Positions 9,236 through 16,144 of a DNA stretch of 64,000 nucleotides are shown here, piece by piece. This stretch comes from Pontibacter harenae (lineage in GTDB: Bacteria; Bacteroidota; Bacteroidia; Cytophagales; Hymenobacteraceae). Position 1 is the first letter of the stretch; every line of letters starts with the position of its first letter. The notes under the pieces are model-generated. The model was given only the letters and a program-made list of their open reading frames with translations, made no database searches and was not told the origin of the DNA. The DNA lies in assembly GCF_020907245.1 (NCBI RefSeq), contig NZ_JAJJWH010000014.1, positions 1 through 64,000 of the forward strand. The letters are read 5' to 3'. The translations under genes were made by a program, and so were the position numbers.

Positions 9236-9838
9236 TTACGCCTTTTTCCTGACCACTTTCTTTTTAGGCGCTACCTTCGAATTGTTCAGGCGCACCTGCA
9301 GGAATACTGCATAGAGTAGCAGTATAAATGAAACTACTGCCAGCACAGAGATTACTTTGTCCTTACCATAACGTATGTCGTCGGCACCTTTCAACTCTGC
9401 TTCCAGGTCTTTGATAATGCGTTCACGTTTCTTACTATTGGTCTGAAGGGTTTTAATCTGCCCTTTCAAATCATTTATTTGTGCATCGATGTTACGTTTA
9501 TCCTCCACCGTTATTTTTACGGCACGCTGCTGGTCTACTGTCGATGCGGCTACTCTTTTAATGGTTGCTTCTTTAACAGCCGCTACCAGTTCTGTATCTT
9601 TGTTGATGATCTTTTTAAGCGTTTCGATGATGCTCATTAAGTCCTGCTTAGACTTTTTGCCCCAGAAGTTGCTGTTCTGCTGGTTCAAATACTGATATTC
9701 CATTATAAGCTGCTCGCGCTCGCTCATAATCTCCGTCAGATTATCTTCCTCTTGCTGTTTTAGTTGCTCTTGCTGCTGCGCCTGTGCCCCCAATACTGAG
9801 AGGCAAAATACTGCCATAATCAGTAGTCTATTCTTCAT
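9236..9838 (-). CDS. Secreted/membrane coiled-coil protein, unknown function
   Basis: 200 aa, not a family I recognise. A signal peptide (residues 1-21, cleavage likely after AQA) is followed by a Gln/Glu-rich, almost uninterrupted coiled coil (about 22-150, for example LKGQIKTLQTNSKKRERIIKDLEAEL). One transmembrane helix follows (about 163-183), then a short basic tail ending PKKKVVRKKA. The arrangement predicts a periplasmic coiled coil anchored by a C-terminal helix with its lysine-rich tail in the cytoplasm. It follows the RND exporter on the same strand after 63 bases, so the two could share a transcript and the coiled coil might serve the exporter; that is only suggested by position. 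Confidence 0.75.
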   Translation of the reverse strand: MKNRLLIMAVFCLSVLGAQAQQQEQLKQQEEDNLTEIMSEREQLIMEYQYLNQQNSNFWGKKSKQDLMSIIETLKKIINKDTELVAAVKEATIKRVAASTVDQQRAVKITVEDKRNIDAQINDLKGQIKTLQTNSKKRERIIKDLEAELKGADDIRYGKDKVISVLAVVSFILLLYAVFLQVRLNNSKVAPKKKVVRKKA

Positions 9839-9901
9839 CGCTTCTTCCTGAAATAGTTTACAACATACAAATATGGCTAACCTTCTTCAATAAGCCACAA
9901 T

Positions 9902-12157
9902 TTATTTTCTCTTTGGTTTGTAGAAGTACAGGATGAGCACAGGCAACAAAAACAAATCAGCCACTACGGCAAACACCAATGTAAGACTCACGAAAACACC
10001 TACATAATAGGTGGCATCGAAGGTGGAAAACAGCAAAGTCAGGAAGCCTGCTACCAGAATGCAGGAGGTGATGATGATAGCTTTTCCTGCAGAGATAAAA
10101 GTTCGTTTAATAGCATAAGGCAGTGATTTCCCAGCCATCAACTCCAGTTTCAGCTTACTCAGGAAATGTATGGTGTCATCTACGGCTATACCAAAGGCGA
10201 TGGTGAAGATAATAGAAATTGAAACGGTGAGGTTAATTCCTAAATAGCCGATCATGCCGCCGATCATGAGCAGCGGAATGATATTCGGAATAAGTGAGAG
10301 CATCACCATTTTGAACGATCGGAAGATCAAACCAACAATCGCAGCGATAACCAGAAAGGCAATAAGTAAACCCTGCATCATGTTGGACACCACATACTCA
10401 TTATTCTTGTCCAGCAGCAGCGCACTTCCTGTGAGCCGTGTTTGCAGCAGCTCTGGATCTATGTTCTGACTAATAAAGGAACGTAGGGAACCATTCAGCA
10501 CTGTGGCTTGTGCGCTACCTACATCAGGCATTTTCCCGCTCAGGCGACCTTCCTGCGCATCAGCTGTCACCACGGCAGTTAACTCACTGCGGTTTCGGAA
10601 CGCCTGGAGTTGCCGTTGTGCCTGCTGCCACTGGCGTTTGCTTTCGGGCAATTTATAGTAATCCTGCAAGCCGCCGTTCTGGGCTCTGTTTATAGTCTTT
10701 ACTACAGTTGCTGGAGAAAGTATAAAGTTAAGGCCATAATCCTGTCGCAGGTATATTTCTAGTTCTTCTACTTCTTGCAGTACCTTAGGCTCATACATTG
10801 TATGTCCTGGCGCAGCAATCAGGTGCAGTTCAAAAGGCCTCACACCTGAAAACCGTTGATCGAAATACTGGAAATCTTTTATGATAGGATCATCGTCTCC
10901 TAAATCTTCCAGCATGGTAGTATCAATCCTGATGAATAAAATACCAATGAGGGAAACTAGAACAAAAAGGCCGCTGCAACCAATTATAAGTTTAGGGTAA
11001 CGCAGCACAAAACTCAGCATACGGCGCAGCAGGATGGGCCAAGAGAATATAGTACGTTTGGGAGCTTTAGGAGTAGGTTTTTTGAGTAGCAGCAGGATAG
11101 CTGGAAGAACTGTAAAGGAAAGGACATAAGCCAGACCGATAGCTATTGCTGTGTATAAGCCAAATTCGCGAATGGGTACAATGGCCGTTGTTAGCAGCGT
11201 CAGGAAACCTATGGATGTCGTGAAGGAGGTCAGAAAAGTTGCCAATCCTACTTCTTTCAGGGTAATTTTCAGGGCCTTGATTTTTTCTGTGCCCTGGCCT
11301 ATTTCTGTCAGGTAACGCGAGATAATATGAACTACATCCGACATTCCCACCACGAACAATATAGTTGGGAGTAAAACGGTCATTATATCAAGGGGCTTAT
11401 GGAAAATGCCCATTACACCCATGCCCCAGAGTATGGAAAGCAATACTACCACCAGCGGTACCAGCACGCCCCAAAGCGTTCGGAAAGAAATCCAGAGAAA
11501 TACAATAACCAGCACAATGGAGGCACTCATAAAAATAGCAAGCTCTATTTTCATCTTCTCCACAAACACCGACTGCGCCAGCGCCTTTCCCGCCATGTGG
11601 TGCTGTGTCAGTTCTAACTCCGCCAGCCTTTGCTTCATAGCCACGACTAATGTATCGCTGGCTTCTTTTGATAAGTTATCTGTTGTTTGGATGAAAAGTG
11701 AAACGGCTGTGGCATCTTCAGAAAACAAAGTGCCTACTAATTCCCTATTCTGATAAATCTGCAGAGAGTCATGCGCATAACGAGCGGGCTCCTCCAGATG
11801 CAGGTATGGGATTTCGAAATAGCCGAAATGCTCTATTACAGGACTTTTTACGGTAGTAGGAGAGAGCACCGCTGTTACATCCAGCTGTCGCTGCAGAAAA
11901 GAAGTCAGGCTATCCACCTTCACCAGGAACTCCTGCTCAAAGACACTTCCGTCGTTATCGAGTCCGATGAGGATGTAATCGTTGTCGTTGCCGAACTTAT
12001 CGCGGTAGCTAAAGTAGTAGGCCAGGTCTGGATCGCCTTTGGGAAAGAAGTTATCAAAGTTATAGTCGAAGCGAAGGCGAGAGGCAAAATAGAGACTTGC
12101 TGCTGTAAACACTCCGATCAGCAGGAGCACGAGGTAACTTAGGTTGCGGTAGTTCAA
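9902..12157 (-). CDS. RND-family exporter (MMPL/Patched-like)
   Basis: 751 aa inner-membrane transporter with two similar halves. Each half has one N-terminal helix, a large periplasmic domain (about 30-200 and 415-585), and a cluster of five helices (about 205-370 and 590-745). The clusters carry the sterol-sensing/MMPL signature (GMSDVVHIISRYL in the first half, GIAVDDTIHFLSKL in the second), with the Asp residues used for proton coupling. Relatives export lipids, hopanoids or carotenoid-type molecules. The start used is TTG at 12157, giving a normal membrane-anchored N-terminus. No adaptor or outer-membrane partner is adjacent, in keeping with the lipid-exporter branch rather than drug pumps. 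Substrate unknown. Confidence 0.88.
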   Translation of the reverse strand: MNYRNLSYLVLLLIGVFTAASLYFASRLRFDYNFDNFFPKGDPDLAYYFSYRDKFGNDNDYILIGLDNDGSVFEQEFLVKVDSLTSFLQRQLDVTAVLSPTTVKSPVIEHFGYFEIPYLHLEEPARYAHDSLQIYQNRELVGTLFSEDATAVSLFIQTTDNLSKEASDTLVVAMKQRLAELELTQHHMAGKALAQSVFVEKMKIELAIFMSASIVLVIVFLWISFRTLWGVLVPLVVVLLSILWGMGVMGIFHKPLDIMTVLLPTILFVVGMSDVVHIISRYLTEIGQGTEKIKALKITLKEVGLATFLTSFTTSIGFLTLLTTAIVPIREFGLYTAIAIGLAYVLSFTVLPAILLLLKKPTPKAPKRTIFSWPILLRRMLSFVLRYPKLIIGCSGLFVLVSLIGILFIRIDTTMLEDLGDDDPIIKDFQYFDQRFSGVRPFELHLIAAPGHTMYEPKVLQEVEELEIYLRQDYGLNFILSPATVVKTINRAQNGGLQDYYKLPESKRQWQQAQRQLQAFRNRSELTAVVTADAQEGRLSGKMPDVGSAQATVLNGSLRSFISQNIDPELLQTRLTGSALLLDKNNEYVVSNMMQGLLIAFLVIAAIVGLIFRSFKMVMLSLIPNIIPLLMIGGMIGYLGINLTVSISIIFTIAFGIAVDDTIHFLSKLKLELMAGKSLPYAIKRTFISAGKAIIITSCILVAGFLTLLFSTFDATYYVGVFVSLTLVFAVVADLFLLPVLILYFYKPKRK

Positions 12158-12429
12158 GGGCTTTAGTTAGTGATGCAGATACTTTAGGAGCTGCAAGTGT
12201 TGTCGTTACAACAAAACGCTTGTTGTGTTTGTTTAACGAAGTTAACTCATGTGGGATGAAAAGGCTAGTTTGAATCTGCTTTTGCAATGAGTTTTAATTC
12301 TAAATGTGAATGCTTGTTATGATATTTGAAGCTTATATCTATTTGCAGGCTTTTCGCCTCGCCAGCTGGGCCTTACTTTTCTCCTTGATGAGATTAACCA
12401 CCCCGCCTACGGCACCCCTCCTTGAAAAA
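12158..12429. other. Intergenic region left of the IS element
   Basis: No gene is supported here. The right half (about 12345-12429) is a run of repeat-like non-coding sequence ending in ACCCCTCC and the left copy of the target duplication TTGAAAAA. Without the IS, this stretch and 13933-14340 would form one intergenic region of about 690 bases between dprA and the RND exporter. Confidence 0.5.
12422..12429. repeat. Left target-site duplication of the IS element
   Basis: TTGAAAAA directly abuts the left terminal repeat and is repeated exactly at 13925-13932 beside the right terminal repeat. Eight bases is within the range seen for IS4-family groups. Confidence 0.75.
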
Positions 12430-13924
12430 CTAGTTCTTACACATAACTTTTTTTGTAAATGCGATAATCAGTTCCTGGCCAAGAGGTATCCCTGAAACTG
12501 CTGATTGAAGGCCGCTAGTCCCCATGCCATTGTCCTGTTGCCTGCTTTTCCCTGGCTGTTGAGTCCTTTCCACCCACCTAATCGTCCGATGACCCAGGCT
12601 GCATAAGCCATGGTGCCTTCGGCGAATGGATTTCGCTGCTTTTGAGTCTTACCCTCCAGCTTCCGGCACAGCAGAGCCATAAACACCAGTTCCTGTCGGG
12701 TAAAAGCCAGGCAGGCTGCTTTGTCCTCCCGCTCCCTGCCCTCCTTGAGCTGAATGATCTGCAAACCAGCCTGCAGGGCAAGGGCGGCCATCACTTTCAA
12801 GGCTCTGCCGCTCTCCAGCCTGCTTTCCTCCAGCTTCATGCCCTGTGACTTGACCATGGCTAACAGCTCTTCTATTCTCCAGCGCAGGCTGTAGTAGTAG
12901 AGGCACTGCACTGCCTGCCCGAGCCCGGCATGCTGGTGACAAGCTGCCAGCAGATGGCTTGCTCTCCCTTCGGGGCGCTGGAGGGCTTCTCTCTGGCCTC
13001 TACCACGTACACCTGCGTGTGCGTCTTTGCCCCCGTGCCGTTCATGGGGCTTGCTATCTCCAGCCGCGTGTACCTTACCTGCAGCTCGGCCACCCGCTCC
13101 TTGCGCTGCCCGCTTTTACGCACGGCTAATGAAGCGGCCTCTGCCGGGCACAGCCCGAGTTGCTGCGACATCTTGGGTGTCTGGTCACTGCCCTGGTAAA
13201 GCAAACGGTCCCGGCACAGGCGCACCAGCACATCGCTCTTCCCGTCAGGCAGCCGGTGGAAGAGCTCGTAGATGTCAGCCTCCCGGTCAGCCACAAAGAG
13301 CACGTAAGCGGCATCGCTCAGCTTCTGCCTGCTGCTTTGGGCGCATTCGAGCCAGCGGTAGCTTTCCTTCTCCTCCAGGGCAAGCTCTTTGTACCTGCGC
13401 TCGTGCTTGTCGGGCTGGCCCCATCGGCGGTTGAAGAGCAGCAGCTCCGAGAGGCCCAGCGGAAAACCGTCCTCCATGTCCAGGCACAGGCTCGGGTGCA
13501 TGAAAAAGCCGGCGTGCGTGCCCTTGGTTAAAGGGCCTATGTCCGGGTCTTTGGAGGAAAGGGCACCGCTGTGGCTGGTGAAGTTGGCCTCTGAGGTGTC
13601 CTGGATGCAAAGAATGCGTTTGCCGGCACAGCTCCAGTTGCCCGTAAGCCGTTCCCGCACTTGCTCATAGCTTACGTGGTGGTTGTTCATAAGTCGATAC
13701 GCTCCTGTCATGGCGGCCCTGTCGGGACAGCAGCGGTGCAGAACCGCACTCTTTGCATCCAGCATGGCTCTGTAAACCTGCTCACACCTCACCTCCAGCC
13801 GACGGTCCACAAAAGCTCCCGCAAACATGCCTGCCTCAACCTTCATACTCCCTTTTCTGAAAATCAGGTTAATACCCAATGCTATAGTTCCCCCTTTTTA
13901 AAAAAAGATGTGTGTAAGAACTAG
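12430..13924. mobile_element. IS4-family insertion sequence, about 1.5 kb
   Basis: 1495 bp element bounded by inverted repeats CTAGTTCTTACACA (12430-12443) and its complement ending at 13924. Extending through the T/A runs gives 23 of 25 matching bases (12430-12454 with 13900-13924). An 8-base direct repeat TTGAAAAA flanks it. It carries one transposase gene on the minus strand, now split by a frameshift. The body is strikingly GC-rich (about 68% in 13201-13260 against about 38% in 12181-12240), which suggests recent arrival from a GC-richer relative. Boundaries are deduced from the repeats alone. Confidence 0.88.
12468..13879 (-). pseudogene. IS4-family transposase, frameshifted
   Basis: DDE transposase of the Tn5/IS4 type broken near 12900. 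The first frame (13879 down to 12872) supplies an N-terminal region resembling that of Tn5 transposase, D94 in CIQDT, D198 in VADREADIYELF, and continues to WQLVTS. The next frame (to 12468) supplies the catalytic Y-(2)-R-(3)-E-(6)-K signature in YSLRWRIEELLAMVK and the C-terminal domain. The second frame is -1 relative to the first, so a single lost base (or two gained) explains it. I see no X-XXY-YYZ slippery heptamer at the junction, which argues against programmed frameshifting, and the family does not usually need it. All three catalytic residues survive, so the damage is recent or a sequencing error. Confidence 0.85.
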
Positions 13925-13932
13925 TTGAAAAA
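13925..13932. repeat. Right target-site duplication of the IS element
   Basis: TTGAAAAA, identical to 12422-12429. Joining the flanks through one copy rebuilds CCCCTCCTT-GAAAA-AAGGAGGGG, a perfect 9-bp hairpin. Confidence 0.75.
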
Positions 13933-14340
13933 AGGAGGGGAGTGCAAAAGAATTAAGACGATTTTGAATAGAGGGCCCCTTCCCCCACTCGCTGAAGGCC
14001 TAAACAAAAAATCGTCATTAGTGCACCTCGTTAAGGCTCTTGCTCTGTAGTCGAGAAAAGAAATTTCTTGTTTCGATTAACTATCAGATTAGTGTTCTAG
14101 CGGAAGAAGATGATTATTTTTTGATGATAGAAGAAAAAAGCGTTCCCAGTTTTTCCATGAGGCGCCTCGAGAGTTTCTGGTGCCGCGCGAGCGGCAGCCG
14201 TTAGGCAGGAAACGAAAGCAGCGCTGAAGGGGAAAACGAGTCCTCGCGGACTTGGAGCGCACCAAAACAAACCATAAAACTATAGGTGAGCAAAACTGAG
14301 GATAAACAGCCGCTACGAAAGCTAAAACTCATAAAGCAAT
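13933..14340. other. Non-coding region right of the IS element
   Basis: About 400 bases with no supportable gene. It begins with the AGGAGGGG arm of the disrupted hairpin, continues through AT-rich spacer, and contains the compact GC-rich structured element at 14159-14264, listed separately. Confidence 0.5.
14159..14264. ncRNA. GC-rich structured element, candidate RNA or repeat
   Basis: It starts with the perfect palindrome GAGGCGCCTC (14159-14168). TGCCGC-GCGA-GCGGCA (14181-14196) is a perfect 6-bp stem closed by a GNRA tetraloop. AGTCC-TCGC-GGACT (14239-14252) is a second hairpin. TGGTGC (14178-14183) can pair with GCACCA (14259-14264) to close the whole unit, in competition with the outer pairs of the first hairpin. 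It is much richer in GC than the spacer around it. Strand and function are unknown; it could equally be a dispersed DNA repeat. Confidence 0.4.
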
Positions 14341-15468
14341 TTACTTTACCAGCACAAAACGCTTCCCTGGCATTTGCCTCACAATTCCTCTAAACTCCAA
14401 ACCCAGCAAAACGGAAGAAAGCTGATTGACTGGTATCTGTGTTTTCCAGCTCAAGTTATCAATTAACTCTTCTTTGCTTTGTTGCAACAGCTCTACTACT
14501 TTATACTCGTCAGGCGTAAAATCGACAGGATTGTAGGCTGATACTTTAGTAGCAGCTTTTGCAGCGGCTTCATCCTGCAAATCCCAGTTCAGCAGCTCCA
14601 CCAGGTCCTGCACCGAAGTATACGCAGCGGCTTTATTTGACTTGATCAGATAGTTTGTGCCTTCCGAAACGATAGAAGTGATATTGCCTGGCACGGCCAT
14701 GACATCTCTGTCGTAGCTATGGGCAATATCAGCGGTAATCAAAGCTCCTCCTTTTATGGCGCCCTCCACTACGATGGTACTGTCGGCTAGGGCAGCAATT
14801 ATGCGATTACGGGCAGGAAAACGTGGGGCATCTGGTTTGGTGCCGAAAGGATTCTCAGTGAGCAAGCCGCCCTGCGTAATCATGCGCTCTGCATATTTCT
14901 TATGAGCAGCTGGATAAACAGCATCTGCCCCGGTAGCCATCACACCTATTGTTGGTAAACCAGCTTGTAAAGCTGCCCGATGTGCGAATATGTCAATACC
15001 ATAAGCCAGACCACTGACAATCGTGGCTCCGTAAGGCTTGATATCTTCTACAATGCGTTCTGTCACCATGCGGCCATAGTCGGTGGCGTTGCGGGTACCC
15101 ACTATGCTGATCATCCGACGCGTGTTCAGGTTAGCGTTGCCCAGCATATAAAGCAAAACAGGCGCATCAGCAACGGTTTTAAGTCGATCTGGGTAGCTTG
15201 GACTGGTATAGAAGAGCACCTTTACATGCTGGTCTTCCGCTTGCTTGGCTATTTTTTCTGCCTTTCGTAAAGCCTCGGAAGCTCCATTCAGTATACCAAT
15301 TGCCGTTTTCTCTCCAACACCTGGAATTTTTAGTAGTTTATCCTTTCTTGCCTGAAACACAGCTTCAGGAGAACCACAGTAACTCACTAACATACGCACC
15401 GTTATGGCACCTATGTTAGGTAATTGAGTAAGAGCAATCTCATATATTTTCTGATCTTCCGCCATCAT
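14341..15468 (-). CDS. dprA: DNA-processing protein DprA
   Basis: Loads RecA on incoming single-stranded DNA during natural transformation; 375 aa. The N-terminal helix-hairpin-helix/SAM-like part (about 10-70; LPNIGAITVRMLVSYCG) precedes the Rossmann-like DNA-binding domain (about 85-290) with SIVGTRNATDYG, SGLAYGIDIFAHRAAL, FPARNRIIAALAD and EGAIKGGALITADIA. A C-terminal winged-helix domain (about 315-375) is present. Length and motifs are complete. Two ATG codons are adjacent at the start (MMAEDQ); the first is used here. Most bacteria carry dprA even without known competence, so it does not prove competence here. Confidence 0.97.
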   Translation of the reverse strand: MMAEDQKIYEIALTQLPNIGAITVRMLVSYCGSPEAVFQARKDKLLKIPGVGEKTAIGILNGASEALRKAEKIAKQAEDQHVKVLFYTSPSYPDRLKTVADAPVLLYMLGNANLNTRRMISIVGTRNATDYGRMVTERIVEDIKPYGATIVSGLAYGIDIFAHRAALQAGLPTIGVMATGADAVYPAAHKKYAERMITQGGLLTENPFGTKPDAPRFPARNRIIAALADSTIVVEGAIKGGALITADIAHSYDRDVMAVPGNITSIVSEGTNYLIKSNKAAAYTSVQDLVELLNWDLQDEAAAKAATKVSAYNPVDFTPDEYKVVELLQQSKEELIDNLSWKTQIPVNQLSSVLLGLEFRGIVRQMPGKRFVLVK

Positions 15469-15596
15469 TGAAGCCTACGTAGTGGCTTATGCTATTCAAA
15501 CAACTAGAAAGAGTCTATTTGTGAAACAAAGCAGGATATCCATGAATAGAAGCTTTTCTTATTTGTGATTTTTAATTCTTAAATCGGGGTAGCCAT

Positions 15597-15944
15597 CTAC
15601 GGCTTAGTATTCAGTTGCTCTTTAATACCTTGCAGAAATGCTTTTACTTTCTCCAGCGATTCGATAATCTCAATTTTATCTTTTGTCTGAACCGATTTGT
15701 TTTTCAGCATTTCTTTAGCGCCCTGTATGGTATAGCCGCGCTCTTTTACCAGGTGATACACTGAACGAAGTGTTTCAATATCTTTGGGTGTATACTGGCG
15801 GTTACCACTCTTGCTCTTTTTCGGCTTCAGTTGCTCAAACTCTGTTTCCCAGAAGCGAATAAGCGACGGTGCCACATCAAACATGGCGGCTACCTCGCCA
15901 ATAGAATAGTATTGCTTCTCGATTTCTCTTTCTTTATAAGGCAT
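15597..15944 (-). CDS. MerR-family transcriptional regulator
   Basis: 115 aa with the MerR winged helix-turn-helix near the N-terminus (YYSIGEVAAMFDVAPSLIRFWETEF, about residues 11-35), the wing (SKSGNRQYTPKDIETL) and a following helix (about 85-108) for dimerisation. No cysteine-rich effector region exists, so this is the short type found near-universally in Bacteroidota rather than a metal sensor. It is divergent from alaS across a 200-base region; its target is unknown. dprA follows on the same strand after 128 bases. Confidence 0.9.
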   Translation of the reverse strand: MPYKEREIEKQYYSIGEVAAMFDVAPSLIRFWETEFEQLKPKKSKSGNRQYTPKDIETLRSVYHLVKERGYTIQGAKEMLKNKSVQTKDKIEIIESLEKVKAFLQGIKEQLNTKP

Positions 15945-16144
15945 AGGTCTAGTCTGTTTAGGATAGAAACACCATGAAATTTAACCCCGATACTACTGAA
16001 TCCACATAAAATATGCTACTTTTGCCATAAATGCTTTCTTCAGTAAAGGGCATGTAAGTGTGTTTCTGAAAGGCAAAAATTCTATATTTTTTGTTCTTAA
16101 ACAAGCAGTATAGAGACAAGTATATAAAAGCTTAATAATCATAG

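Noticed and set aside
12310..12495. Short plus-strand open frame running into the left IS end
   Set aside because: It crosses the IS boundary and consists of repeat-like non-coding sequence.
12872..12911. Programmed -1 frameshift for transposase expression
   Set aside because: No slippery heptamer or obvious stimulatory structure at the junction, and IS4-family transposases normally use one frame.
12880..13924. Several plus-strand open frames inside the IS
   Set aside because: They are GC-driven shadows of the minus-strand transposase, which has all family motifs.
16017..16024. TACTTTTG as the alaS promoter -7 box
   Set aside because: It matches TAnnTTTG, but no TTTG or TTG occurs at a suitable distance upstream, so I did not list it as a feature.
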